DNA of 64,000 bases from Oculatella sp. LEGE 06141 (GTDB lineage Bacteria > Cyanobacteriota > Cyanobacteriia > Elainellales > Elainellaceae), in assembly GCF_015207605.1 (NCBI RefSeq), contig NZ_JADEWO010000030.1, positions 22,285 through 86,284 on the forward strand, read 5' to 3'. Every line of letters starts with the position of its first letter. Position 1 is the first letter of the stretch. Of this stretch, positions 37,943 to 47,484 are shown in pieces. The notes below the pieces were generated by a model, which saw only the letters and a list, made by a program, of their open reading frames with translations, made no database searches and was not told where the DNA came from. The translations under genes and the position numbers were made by a program.

Positions 37943-38856
37943 AGCCGATATTGCCGATAAACATCGCTGGCAGCACGGTGCAGCAAAGAGTGACGGTAGA
38001 CCAGCTCGTTAAAATCATCGCTGTAGCCGCCGCCAATGACACAAGCGACTGGATAGCCCTGGGACAGGCATGTATTGAGAACCTGCATTTCTCGACAAAA
38101 GAGGCCGCGATCGCTCAAGGACAGTTTGCCTAAGCGATCGGCTTGATGCACATCAATGCCCGCATCGTATAGCACCAACTGCGGTTGGACATCGGTAAGC
38201 AGATCGGGCAGGCAGGCAGCCAGGGTTTGAAGATATTCGTCATCTTCAATGCCAGCGGGCAGCGGGATGTCTAAATCGCTCTGCTGCTTGGTGCCGGGAA
38301 AGTTGATCTCACAATGCATTGAAAACGTAAACACGCTGTCATCATCTTGAAAGATAACTGCGGTGCCGTCTCCTTGATGAACATCCAGATCAACAATCAA
38401 GATGCGTTGAGCTAAACCCAGGTGTTGCATTACCCGCGCAGCGATCGCCAGGTCGTTGAAGATACAGAACCCCGACCCATAGCTGGGAAACGCGTGATGG
38501 GTGCCGCCTGCTGTGTTACAGGCGAGGCCGTGTTCTAGCGCCAGTTGCGCCGTTAGAATCGTTCCCCCTACTGCTGTTAGGGTTCGGTTAACCAGTGCAG
38601 CACTCCAGGGCAGCCCAATGCGGCGTTGAGCTTTGGCATCCAGGGTGCCCTCACAATACTGACCGACATAGTCGGGGGTGTGAACCAGTTCCAGCCAGTC
38701 TTGGGGAGGACGTTCTGGACTGTGGAACTGAGTCGGTTGAGCGACTCCATCCGCCAGGAGAGTGGTATACAGTTGCCCAAACTTTGCCATTGGAAACCGG
38801 TGAGTTGGAGGCAATGGGGCAACGTAATTGGGATGGTAGACCAGCGGTAAATCCAT
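37939..38856 (-). CDS. Histone-deacetylase-superfamily amidohydrolase (AcuC/HDAC-like)
   Basis: 305 residues. Zinc-dependent deacetylase fold: HTPDYV, the His dyad in AGGTHHAFPSYGSGFC, zinc ligands in VDLDVHQGDGTAV and DAGIDVHQADRLGKL, and IGGGYSDD. All catalytic residues are present, so it is probably active on acetylated small molecules or lysine (as in acetoin-utilisation or polyamine deacetylases). The true substrate is unknown. It converges on the DUF2721 gene with a 4-nt overlap of the two stop codons. Confidence 0.9.
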   Translation of the reverse strand: MDLPLVYHPNYVAPLPPTHRFPMAKFGQLYTTLLADGVAQPTQFHSPERPPQDWLELVHTPDYVGQYCEGTLDAKAQRRIGLPWSAALVNRTLTAVGGTILTAQLALEHGLACNTAGGTHHAFPSYGSGFCIFNDLAIAARVMQHLGLAQRILIVDLDVHQGDGTAVIFQDDDSVFTFSMHCEINFPGTKQQSDLDIPLPAGIEDDEYLQTLAACLPDLLTDVQPQLVLYDAGIDVHQADRLGKLSLSDRGLFCREMQVLNTCLSQGYPVACVIGGGYSDDFNELVYRHSLLHRAASDVYRQYRL

Positions 38857-38926
38857 TCAACAATTTGGTAGGCGACATAGTCCAGCCTAACTAGGTTAAT
38901 CGTTTCTGTGGGATCATGCTCCCTGT

Positions 38927-39943
38927 CTAGATTTGATGTCCTCGTCGCCATAGAAGGATACCTGCCACCAGCAGCGAAAGCAGGGTTAACCAGAGCCAAA
39001 ATGCGGTGAAGGTGATGCGTTTGGCCTGGTCTTCGTCCTGCTGTTTGCCGGGACGAATCTTTTGGATAAAGAAGGTGAGAACGCCAGCCAGGTTGAGGCA
39101 AACCAGGTTCGTGAGCACCAGCAGCATGGCTCCTAGCGCAATCTGCCATTCTCCCGACCCCAACAATAAGCCAAAGGCGACGAGCGGTGGTAATAGGGCA
39201 ACGGAAACCATAACACCCACGATCGCACTGGTGGCACCGGAGGCAAAGGATAGTGCCCCTGCCATACCAGAGGCGATCGCCAGCAGCACATCTGAGCCAT
39301 CTACTCGCGTTCGAGAGGCAATCTCCCCAATGGTGGGATCGGCTGGAAGCACATAACCAATCAGCACTGAGATTGAGAAGGCCAGGGCAATGCCAACGGT
39401 TCCGATTTTGATAGCTTTCCAGCCGAGGGAGATATCTCCTAAGGTGGTTGCCAGCGATAGCGCCATATTAGGCCCCAGCAGTGGAGCAATGACCATCGCT
39501 CCAATAATAATGGTGCTATCGTTTCGCAACAGCCCAATGGCGGCAATGATCGTAGACAGCACGACCATCAATAAATGGTTGCCGCTCAGGGTTACCATTT
39601 TGGCGATCGCTTGATATAGTTCCTGGCGATTGACCCGATCGGAGGGTTCAATCAACTCGTTTTCTGCTGGTTGAGCAGATGCGCCATTTTGCGACTGCAG
39701 TTGAGGAACAGATGCTTCAACTGAAAACAAGACCAGCCGGAACCCATCCACATGAGCAAATTGATGTTCGATCGCATCAATGATGGCCTCAGATTCGCTA
39801 GTTAAGAGCAAAACTTTGACCAGGTATTGATCCTCGGTGGTATCAACTTGCCACATGCCAACAATAGACTGCGACTCAAGGAAGGTGGATAGTGCCTGCC
39901 CCTGCTCTTTAGGCAAGAACACGTCAAGAAAGCGCAAACTCAT
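38927..39943 (-). CDS. DUF389 (TIGR00341-type) membrane protein
   Basis: 338 residues. A cytoplasmic N-terminal alpha/beta domain (to about 95) is followed by DUF389: LYQAIAKMVTLSGNHLLMVVLSTIIAAIGL, GAMVIAPLLGPNMALSLAT, GMAGALSFASG and VSVALLPPLVAFGLLLG, about six membrane helices. It ends in a basic tail. The family's role is unclear, with membrane transport suggested from its topology only. It lies upstream of the deacetylase gene on the same strand, separated by 70 bp. Confidence 0.85.
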   Translation of the reverse strand: MSLRFLDVFLPKEQGQALSTFLESQSIVGMWQVDTTEDQYLVKVLLLTSESEAIIDAIEHQFAHVDGFRLVLFSVEASVPQLQSQNGASAQPAENELIEPSDRVNRQELYQAIAKMVTLSGNHLLMVVLSTIIAAIGLLRNDSTIIIGAMVIAPLLGPNMALSLATTLGDISLGWKAIKIGTVGIALAFSISVLIGYVLPADPTIGEIASRTRVDGSDVLLAIASGMAGALSFASGATSAIVGVMVSVALLPPLVAFGLLLGSGEWQIALGAMLLVLTNLVCLNLAGVLTFFIQKIRPGKQQDEDQAKRITFTAFWLWLTLLSLLVAGILLWRRGHQI

Positions 39944-40095
39944 AAAGTGCTTTACCGCACGAACAGCAGAACGACTGTCACAAATCTAACTTTTTCCATC
40001 TTGACAGGATTTATGCCGTTAAATGCCCGTCGCAAGGCATTGATTACAGTCGAATCGGCCTTTTAAGATGGACGCATTGGCCGTAGGGAGAGGGA

Positions 40096-41250
40096 ATGAT
40101 GCAGGTTGGTTTAATTGGAACAGGCTTGATGGGGCTGCCAATGGCCGAACGATTGCTGGAGGCGGGGGTGTCTGTGGTGGCTTATAACCGCACGTCGGCC
40201 AGGTTAGAACCGCTGCGTCCGGCTGGTGCCAGGCTGGTAGCGTCTGCGGCTGAGGTGTTGCAACAGAGTCAGGCGGTGATTCTGATGTTGAGTGATGCCC
40301 AGGCGATTCGGGATGTGCTGTTGGCAGACGATTCCCGTGCTGACCTGGCTGATTGCACCATTATCCAGATGGGAACGATCGCCCCCAGCGAAAGCCGCCA
40401 GCTTCATGACGCGATCGCGGCGGCAGGAGGAGATTATCTGGAAGCGCCTGTATTGGGCAGCATTCCCCAGGTCAAGGAGGGCAAGCTGCAAGTGATGGTG
40501 GGTGCAACCCCGGCTCAGTTTCAACAGTGGTCGCCTCTTCTTAAGCACTTTGGTGAGGAGTTGCTGTTAGTAGGTGAAGTTGGGTCGGCGGCAGCATTAA
40601 AGCTAGCGTTAAATCAATTAATTGTATCGCTCACGAATGCGTTTGCTATGAGTGTGGGCTTTGTGCAGCATCAGGGGGTGGCGATCGAAACCTTTATGGG
40701 TGTGCTGCGGCAGAGTGCGCTGTATGCCCCCACCTTTGATAAGAAGCTACAACGCATGGTGGAACGGAACTTTACCAATCCTAATTTTCCGGTGAAGCAT
40801 TTGTTGAAGGATACTAACTTGTTTATTGAGGAAGCGATCGCCTCTAATATTCGGGTTGATGCTTTGACTGGAGTTCGCCAAATTTTGGAAACGGCATGTG
40901 CCTCCGGCCTGGCTGAAGAGGATTACTCTGCTCTGTTTGCCGCTGTTGTTCCACCCTTTGCAGAGAGTACAAAGCATACGGAAATTCAAATAGAGCATCA
41001 CCCCAACCCAGAAACATTAGAGCGGTTGGGCGTGTTAAGTTGGGAAATTTGGACAAAAGACGCGTCAGAGTTTCCCTGGACGTATGACGAAACCGAGACA
41101 TGTTACTTCCTGGAAGGAGCGGTAATAGTGACTCCAGAGCAAGGAGAACCAGTGTCGATGGGAAAAGGGGATTTAGTGACGTTTCCTGCGGGGATGACCT
41201 GTACCTGGACGATTCTCGAAGAGGTCAAAAAACACTACCAGTTTAGCTAG
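40096..41250 (+). CDS. Beta-hydroxyacid dehydrogenase fused to a C-terminal cupin
   Basis: 384 residues. Residues 1-295 are a 3-hydroxyisobutyrate/GLYR1-type dehydrogenase: Rossmann start VGLIGTGLMGLPMAERLL, NRTS, YLEAPVLGS, and catalytic Lys in AALKLALNQLIVSLTNA. After VPPFAEST, residues 300-384 form a cupin_3 (DUF861) domain: LSWEIWTKDASEFPWTYDETETCYFLEGAV and PVSMGKGDLVTFPAGMTCTW. The dehydrogenase should reduce a short aldehyde acid (succinic semialdehyde or glyoxylate) with NADPH. The cupin role is unknown. ATG 40096 has GGGAGAGGG upstream. The fusion is uncommon. Confidence 0.9.
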   Translation: MMQVGLIGTGLMGLPMAERLLEAGVSVVAYNRTSARLEPLRPAGARLVASAAEVLQQSQAVILMLSDAQAIRDVLLADDSRADLADCTIIQMGTIAPSESRQLHDAIAAAGGDYLEAPVLGSIPQVKEGKLQVMVGATPAQFQQWSPLLKHFGEELLLVGEVGSAAALKLALNQLIVSLTNAFAMSVGFVQHQGVAIETFMGVLRQSALYAPTFDKKLQRMVERNFTNPNFPVKHLLKDTNLFIEEAIASNIRVDALTGVRQILETACASGLAEEDYSALFAAVVPPFAESTKHTEIQIEHHPNPETLERLGVLSWEIWTKDASEFPWTYDETETCYFLEGAVIVTPEQGEPVSMGKGDLVTFPAGMTCTWTILEEVKKHYQFS

Positions 41251-41313
41251 GCGAGCAGAACAACAATGAGACGAGGGTGATGTCAACGACCGCACCCACC
41301 AGGGGATAGGAGG

Positions 41314-43965
41314 TCAATCGAGTAGACAAAACTGAAGCATGTTACTGCTATCCTCAGCCGAACATGAACCATTGACGACCTCAACAACAACACCAACGAC
41401 ACGTTCACCATTTACATCAACAACGCGATCGTGGCTATTTGGCTCGAATTTAACAGTTCCAGTTAAACCTTGAAATTCGACCTGCTGAAGCGCATCATAA
41501 AGAGAACGGCGAGTAAAACTCCTGGCTTGTCTAAGCCCCTCAACTAGCGCTTGAGTAGAGTCATGGGCAGTGGCCGTTTCCCAGCTCACAAATCGAGTTC
41601 CCCACAATTGTATAAATGGTGGCTGCAATCGAGCGGGAACTTCATCACGATGCCATGCAACGCCTACCAGGGTACCAGTTGCCTTATCTTTAAGCTGTAC
41701 AATAATCTCTTCGTCATACATTACATCTCCCCCCAAGATTGTAGTTGCTTGTCTTTGAGGCTCATCAAACGCATTGACAATATCAACTATCTGGCTCAAA
41801 TCAGTTAAATCGGAAGGGATCAACATCAATGCATTTGTTCTGGCTGTCGCCAGTTGTGATGGAACATCTACACAATCGTTCTCTTTGGAGAGGTCGCATT
41901 TACCGATCATGCTGCCGTTTTTGTCTTGTTCTAAAGCGACTACAAAGGCTTCAGCTAGAGACATGCTATAAACGCTTTCTGAGTTATAAACGATGAATGC
42001 ATTTTGGGCAGGCGGCAAATATCTAACCAGATTTTGGGCTGCAACTGCATCGTTTGGCGCTACACGGAAAAACCATTGACTCAAGTCAAAGATGTAGCCG
42101 AACTGTCCGGAGTGCTCAGCAGTTCCTACATTGGTTCTAACGGCTGTACTGGTAGGAGCGATCGCTGGCAGATGATTGTCGTAGAATTTTCCTGCGGCTA
42201 GTGTTGCAGAACTGGTATAGTGCCCGACAACACCCAAAACTCCATAACTACTTTCTTCCTGAAAAGAAGTATCACCCGGAATATCATTATCTTTTAGATA
42301 TTGAGCTACTCGGCTGGCAACATCGGAATCAGAGGTTCCTTTGCTAGAGTTATCATCCCTCGCAATTAGAACTTGTAGCATGTGATCCTTAATGCCACGC
42401 GGGTCAAGATTGATCTGGTTTTGAGCGTGGGCAACTCCTCTTAAAATACCTGCCGCAACCTTGCGATTTTCATCACTACCTCCAGGAACAACAGCCGCAA
42501 TTGTTATAATTGACTTCTCGCTGGTTAATGATTTCGTGTTATTGAGATAAATAAGGGTTTCTGGATCACCCCCAGGGCAATTCTCAGAATCTTCACTGAC
42601 TTGACTACCAATACGTCCCTCTTCAAACAACTGAACAGCTTTCTCAAAGTGAGTTTTCGCTTCCAAATATTTCTCGCGCTTCAGGTCAGCCGCATTGTTT
42701 GGTTGAGACAAAGCTTCTCGAAAGGCAGAAATGCCCCTCTGTTTTTCAACGAATGCTTCTTTAGTGGAAACGGTACACGCCTGGGGTGCGGTGTCTGCCA
42801 AAATTAAGTTGTCGCCCCGGCTAAAGTAATCATCATCGAGAGAAAAGTTTGGGGGTGGAGGTGGGCAGTTTCCCAAAATTCTGCATCGAATGGGAGGAAT
42901 GATCGCGGTTGCGATCGCAATCACTCCTATCACAGCGATCGCCCCAAGAAATTCTCGTCTTCTGATGGGCAGATGTAGTGATGGTGATGATGGTGATGGC
43001 GATGGCGGAGGTAGTGATGGTATTGAAGGCGATCGCTGTGATTCCTCAATTCGAGCAATGGCATCCCTTGCCTCTCTAATTCGTTCTCTTGAAGGATTCG
43101 CTTCAATGACAGTCCACCATAAATTTTTTGCTAAAGCAAAGTCCCTCTGTAACTCTGCGTCCTTCGCCAGAGCAACCAGGCTATCAACATCAGTTCTGGT
43201 AGTGTATTCTGGCAGGAGCGGTAGATTGTAAGTCCAACCTGGTTCGGGATTGATTAGTGGAGTCTGACGCGGTTTCCCATATCGTTGATTTACCTCTGGA
43301 ACTCTCTGGGCAAGATACCTCTCTAGCTGACTCACAATGGTGTGCTGTTCTAACCCCTGTAGTAGGGTATATGTAAACACACCATGTTCTAGATCCGGGA
43401 TTTCAAAAGAACTTTGACCAGGGCTACAGGCGAAAATGGTGACAATACGTTGGTTATCACTGCTCAGTTCTCTTGTGATTGCTTGAGTCTCACGACCGAT
43501 ATCGCTATCGATACCATTACGACCATCAGGCTCTATTCGATTAGAGCGGCACATGTCCAAAACTAAGACAATGTTGCGAGCCTGAGAGTCGCGCAAGCAG
43601 TTTACAACAAAGCGGATATCAATGGCTGTTTCCTCGTCAGAGGGCAAGCCATCGCAAGGGAGCAAATAGTCTCGATGATGTTTGCTGATGCCGTGTCCAG
43701 CAAAGAAGAACCATAAACTGTCATCCCTGTTAATCCGCTGAATCTCTTCTCGCAAAATGCGGCGCAGGTTAGTTCTGGAGGGGCTAGTACTAAAATGGAG
43801 ATTGGGAGAATGGTCAGTACAAAGCAGCACGTTTTCAGTTGGAAAGCTGCGATCGCACAGGAACTGCCGCACAGCTTCTGCATCTTGCACAGCAAACCTT
43901 AAGTGCTTGTCGGATGGTAAATGGTTGTATTGATTAATGCCAACAACGATTGCCCAGTTGACCAT
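41314..43965 (-). CDS. Orthocaspase joined to an extracytoplasmic ligand-binding domain
   Basis: 883 residues. Residues 1-245 form a caspase/C14 domain: VVGINQYNHLP, the catalytic His in FFFAGHGIS (H91) and Cys in VLDMCRSN (C139), so the dyad is complete. A Pro/Ser-rich linker (312-333) precedes a single hydrophobic segment (about 338-358) headed by RRREFLG, which fits a membrane anchor and superficially a Tat motif. Residues 485-870 are a periplasmic binding protein type 1 domain (IITIAAVVPGG, GVLGVVGHYTSSAT, LPAIAPTSTAV, LVEGLRQARSFTRRSLYDAL), as in amino acid receptors. Predicted topology: protease inside, sensor outside. The neighbouring genes look unrelated. Confidence 0.9.
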   Translation of the reverse strand: MVNWAIVVGINQYNHLPSDKHLRFAVQDAEAVRQFLCDRSFPTENVLLCTDHSPNLHFSTSPSRTNLRRILREEIQRINRDDSLWFFFAGHGISKHHRDYLLPCDGLPSDEETAIDIRFVVNCLRDSQARNIVLVLDMCRSNRIEPDGRNGIDSDIGRETQAITRELSSDNQRIVTIFACSPGQSSFEIPDLEHGVFTYTLLQGLEQHTIVSQLERYLAQRVPEVNQRYGKPRQTPLINPEPGWTYNLPLLPEYTTRTDVDSLVALAKDAELQRDFALAKNLWWTVIEANPSRERIREARDAIARIEESQRSPSIPSLPPPSPSPSSPSLHLPIRRREFLGAIAVIGVIAIATAIIPPIRCRILGNCPPPPPNFSLDDDYFSRGDNLILADTAPQACTVSTKEAFVEKQRGISAFREALSQPNNAADLKREKYLEAKTHFEKAVQLFEEGRIGSQVSEDSENCPGGDPETLIYLNNTKSLTSEKSIITIAAVVPGGSDENRKVAAGILRGVAHAQNQINLDPRGIKDHMLQVLIARDDNSSKGTSDSDVASRVAQYLKDNDIPGDTSFQEESSYGVLGVVGHYTSSATLAAGKFYDNHLPAIAPTSTAVRTNVGTAEHSGQFGYIFDLSQWFFRVAPNDAVAAQNLVRYLPPAQNAFIVYNSESVYSMSLAEAFVVALEQDKNGSMIGKCDLSKENDCVDVPSQLATARTNALMLIPSDLTDLSQIVDIVNAFDEPQRQATTILGGDVMYDEEIIVQLKDKATGTLVGVAWHRDEVPARLQPPFIQLWGTRFVSWETATAHDSTQALVEGLRQARSFTRRSLYDALQQVEFQGLTGTVKFEPNSHDRVVDVNGERVVGVVVEVVNGSCSAEDSSNMLQFCLLD

Positions 43966-44284
43966 CTAGTTTACCGCCTGACTCTCAACGTAATAAGACT
44001 CTTTCCGCCAGCTTCTCCTTATCTACGGATTTCTGCACGTAACTCTACCTCATTCAGAGCATGTTTGCATGAGAACAAACCTGTTGCTCTGTTGAGCGAA
44101 ACTGTTTATTGCTGCTTGCAAAAGCGGTTTGTACTTTGTTAGTACAGATGCAGAGATTCTAACGGCTCCAGTTCCTCTTTTTCAACCGTCTGTCTTAACC
44201 CTTCTCCTCAACAATCGGGACGGTTGTATTGCTACAATCCCAATCTTTGACGGTCGCTGGATGGTTTTGAAGGCCAAAGCAGCA

Positions 44285-44303
44285 AAGTACCTTTGAGGTA
44301 CTT
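44285..44303. terminator. Short hairpin downstream of the efflux operon
   Basis: AAGTACC-TTTGA-GGTACTT, a perfect 7-bp stem, about 82 bp after the stop of the MFS gene. No strong T-run follows. The rest of 43966-44385 holds no gene. Confidence 0.4.
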
Positions 44304-44385
44304 CAACATTGAGACAATTGCTCCTGATACGAGAGCTCTTTACCGCACAGTTTGAACACCCTCAATGACTCAGGGAATCCGTGCG

Positions 44386-45996
44386 CTAATGTACAGCCGC
44401 TCCAGCCTTACTACCCTGCCCTTTTGCCAGCAGGAATAACAATGGCAGTGAGCAGATAAAGACAATACCAACAAACCGAAATACATCTTCAAAGGATAGA
44501 ATTGAAGCCTGTAAATTAAGGGTTTGATCTAACAACTCTAAGGCTTGTTGTTGTGCTGTAGCCGCATCAGATCCACGGTTTTGAATAGCGGATGTTAGTG
44601 CATTCAGGCGTTGTTGTGTTGCCAGGTTGTAGGGGCTAACGCTTTCTGTCAACATGGCTCGGTGGAAGGCTTGCCGCTGATCCAGCAGCGTAGAGAGTAC
44701 GGCGATCCCAATGCTACCGCCCAGTTGCCGGGTTAAGTTGTAGAAGCCCGATCCAGCCGGAATATCCCGTTTGGGTAAAGGGCTGAGTGTGGCTAAACTC
44801 AGGGGCAGAAACATCATCACGGTTCCTGCTCCGCGCCAGAGCAGTGGATAGAATAGCGCATCTGTTCCAGTATCAGGGTTAATGGTTGCCAGCGAAAACA
44901 TGACCAACGTGGTGATGATGCTACCTGCCGCAATGAGCAGGCGAGCATCTACCTTGCTAGAAATTTTGCCGAGTGCAACCATGGTGATGGCAGAAGCCAG
45001 CGCCCCCGGAAGCAGCAACAGCCCGGTTTGTTGAGCCGTGAAGTGTAAAACACTTTGGGCAAAGATGGGCACAGCAAACAGCGTACCGTATAGCCCCATG
45101 CCCACAATTCCTGAGTAAACGCTACCCGCCGCGAGGGATCGGTGACGCAACACCCGCAGATCCACGGCTGGATTGCGAACGGTCAATTCTCGCCAAATGA
45201 AGAGTGCCAGCCCAACTAGAGCCGTGACGACTAACAGGCAGATAAAAGCAGAGTCAAACCAGTCATCCTGGTTGCCTTCCTCTAGAAAGGTTTGAAGACT
45301 ACCGAGGGCGATCGCCAATAAGCCAATCCCCCACCAGTCTACCCGTTGATTTCGAGCAACCCCATTTGGTTTATCTTTGGGCAAAAACAGCACTGCCATT
45401 AGCACCGCTACGATGCCAAAGGGAATGTTGATAAAGAAAATCCAGCGCCAGCCTAAATTGTCGGTCAGGTACCCACCCAACGTAGGGCCGATCGCTGGCC
45501 CTGCAATTACCCCTACACCAAAGATGGCCTGGGCAATGCCCTGTTCGGCAGGTGGAAAGGTTTCAAACAAAATAGATTGGGCTTTGGCAAGTAATCCTCC
45601 TCCCAGCAATCCTTGTAAGACTCGAGCGGCGATCAGGGTTGATAGATTACCAGAGAGTCCACACAGCACCGAGGCAATGGTAAAACCAATTAACGAAAAA
45701 ATGAAATAGCGTTTCTTGCCAAAATAATCCCCTAACCAGGCGGTGAGAGGAATGATGATGACGTTGGCGATCGCATATCCTGTCACCACCCAGCCAATTT
45801 CGCTAATCGTTGCCCCCACACTCGCTTGAATATCGGTGAGAGCCACATTCACAATGCTGGTATCAATGACCTCTAACAGCGCCCCCAGAGAGGCCGTAAT
45901 GGCGATCGCCCACTTTAACCACCCTGGTTTAGCGGACGGCTTTTGCGCCAAGGAAGCAGACCGATGGAGGCGGGAAACCCTAGCAGACGTACTCAT
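44386..45996 (-). CDS. DHA2-family (EmrB/QacA-type) MFS multidrug exporter
   Basis: 536 residues, about 14 membrane helices. Typical signatures: LEVIDTSIVNVALTDIQ (DHA2 motif D1), GYAIANVIIIPLTAWLGDYFGKKR (motif A), ARVLQGLLGGGLL, GPAIGPTLGGYLTDNLGWRWIFFINIP (motif C). It uses proton motive force to export drugs or metabolites. The upstream membrane fusion protein ends 7 bp before its start, so the pair forms an EmrAB-type tripartite pump with an outer-membrane channel encoded elsewhere. Confidence 0.95.
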   Translation of the reverse strand: MSTSARVSRLHRSASLAQKPSAKPGWLKWAIAITASLGALLEVIDTSIVNVALTDIQASVGATISEIGWVVTGYAIANVIIIPLTAWLGDYFGKKRYFIFSLIGFTIASVLCGLSGNLSTLIAARVLQGLLGGGLLAKAQSILFETFPPAEQGIAQAIFGVGVIAGPAIGPTLGGYLTDNLGWRWIFFINIPFGIVAVLMAVLFLPKDKPNGVARNQRVDWWGIGLLAIALGSLQTFLEEGNQDDWFDSAFICLLVVTALVGLALFIWRELTVRNPAVDLRVLRHRSLAAGSVYSGIVGMGLYGTLFAVPIFAQSVLHFTAQQTGLLLLPGALASAITMVALGKISSKVDARLLIAAGSIITTLVMFSLATINPDTGTDALFYPLLWRGAGTVMMFLPLSLATLSPLPKRDIPAGSGFYNLTRQLGGSIGIAVLSTLLDQRQAFHRAMLTESVSPYNLATQQRLNALTSAIQNRGSDAATAQQQALELLDQTLNLQASILSFEDVFRFVGIVFICSLPLLFLLAKGQGSKAGAAVH

Positions 45997-46003
45997 GGTT
46001 GCC

Positions 46004-47440
46004 TTACTCCACCACTACACTAACTGTTGCAGACATCCCAGCAGTAATAGAATGCTCGTAGGGCTGGATGCTGGTTGGATCAAAGGTAATCTTGACCGGA
46101 ATGCGCTGCACCACCTTAGTAAAGTTTCCCGTTGCGTTATCGGGAGGCAGCAGCGAAAATTGCGCTCCAGAGGCAGGGGAAAGACTCTCCACCTGCCCCA
46201 TAAAGGGATGACTGGGAAAGGCATCAATATGAATCTCAACCGCTTCACCAGGATGCATTCGCGCAACCTGGGTTTCCTTGAAGTTGGCTGTAATCCAGGG
46301 GGCTTCTCCCACGATCGCCATCAGGGGTTGTCCGGGTTGCACCTGTTGCCCCACTTCTACGGTTTTGTGCCCCACTTGCCCTGCGGCTGGAGCCGTAATC
46401 TGGGTGTAGGATAGCTGCAACTGGGCATCCTGTAAGGTGGCCTGTGCCTGGGCAATCTGAGCCACAGCCGCATCATATTGGCTGCGGTTAACCTCGGTTT
46501 GTACCCCCGTCGCCTGGGCTTGTTGCACTCCACCCTGGCTGGCCTGGAGGTGCGCCTGCGCCTCGGCAATTCCTTCCTGGGCTTGCGTCACTTGTGCCTG
46601 TGCCTGCTGAACGCCTTGCTGTGCCGCATTTGCCGCTGCCAATGCCACTTCGTAGGCCGCTCTGGCGGTATCTCGCTGTTGGGCAGAAATGGCTCCTTGC
46701 TGATACAGCGTTTCATAGCGCTGGTAATCTGTTTGGGCTTTCTGCAAATCGGCCTGGGCTTGAGCGATCTGAGCCTGGGCTGCTGGAACGCCTGCCTGGG
46801 CTTCGGTTAATGCTGCCTGGGCACTAGAGATAGAGGCGATCGCTTCTCCCACCGATCCCTGAGCCGTTGTTGTCTGGGCTTGAGCGTTGGCATTTGCCAG
46901 AGAGATTCCAGCCTGCGCGGCCTGTGCCTGTCGTTGAGCCACGGCTAAGGCGGCCTGCGCTTGTTGCACCTTTACCTGATAGTCTTTGGGATCAAGCTGC
47001 ACCAGCAACTCTCCGGCCTGAACCGTCTGATTATCTGCCACTGCAACCGTTTGCACCGTACCGGGAATACGGCTACTGATCTGATAAAGATTGCCGACTA
47101 CCTGGGCATTATCCGTTTCCTCATGGGTGGAGGCATAGTGCCACCAGCGAATTCCCCAACTGCCAGCGGCGATCGCTGCAATGAACAACACACCCAGCAT
47201 CCATTTGGGGGGATGTTTACGACGTGGCTCTGTTGGGTGGTCTGCTGGGGTAAGGTCTTCTACATCAGAGTCCTCGAAGTCTTCAGGCGGCAACTCCTTA
47301 ATTTCAGGAGAGGGTTCAGGCGGCAACTCCTTAATTTCAGGAGAGGGTTCAGCGGTTGGAATGGCTGGTCGCTCTGGTGCGCCAACTTGCTCGCGGTGAG
47401 AAAGCTTTCCGTTTGATGATGAATTACTGCTGTGCTGCAT
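46004..47440 (-). CDS. EmrA/HlyD-type membrane fusion protein
   Basis: 478 residues. The N-terminal cytoplasmic tail has a duplicated EPSPEIKELPP. One membrane helix follows (about 82-100). Then come a biotinyl-lipoyl half (DNQTVQAGELLVQLDPKDYQ), a very long alpha-helical hairpin rich in Ala/Gln heptads (residues about 170-345) and the second half-motif with beta barrel (YTQITAPAAGQVGHKTVEVGQQVQPGQPL). It links the MFS pump to the outer membrane. It is first in the operon. A palindromic operator candidate lies 45 bp before its start. Confidence 0.95.
   Translation of the reverse strand: MQHSSNSSSNGKLSHREQVGAPERPAIPTAEPSPEIKELPPEPSPEIKELPPEDFEDSDVEDLTPADHPTEPRRKHPPKWMLGVLFIAAIAAGSWGIRWWHYASTHEETDNAQVVGNLYQISSRIPGTVQTVAVADNQTVQAGELLVQLDPKDYQVKVQQAQAALAVAQRQAQAAQAGISLANANAQAQTTTAQGSVGEAIASISSAQAALTEAQAGVPAAQAQIAQAQADLQKAQTDYQRYETLYQQGAISAQQRDTARAAYEVALAAANAAQQGVQQAQAQVTQAQEGIAEAQAHLQASQGGVQQAQATGVQTEVNRSQYDAAVAQIAQAQATLQDAQLQLSYTQITAPAAGQVGHKTVEVGQQVQPGQPLMAIVGEAPWITANFKETQVARMHPGEAVEIHIDAFPSHPFMGQVESLSPASGAQFSLLPPDNATGNFTKVVQRIPVKITFDPTSIQPYEHSITAGMSATVSVVVE
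47282..47347. repeat. 33-bp tandem duplication inside the fusion-protein gene
   Basis: Two perfect 33-bp units in frame, coding EPSPEIKELPP twice in the cytoplasmic tail. A recent slippage event or copy-number variable linker. Confidence 0.85.
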
Positions 47441-47484
47441 AGCAAATCCTGCTGCTCGTCATGATTGATACGGCTTCATTTATT

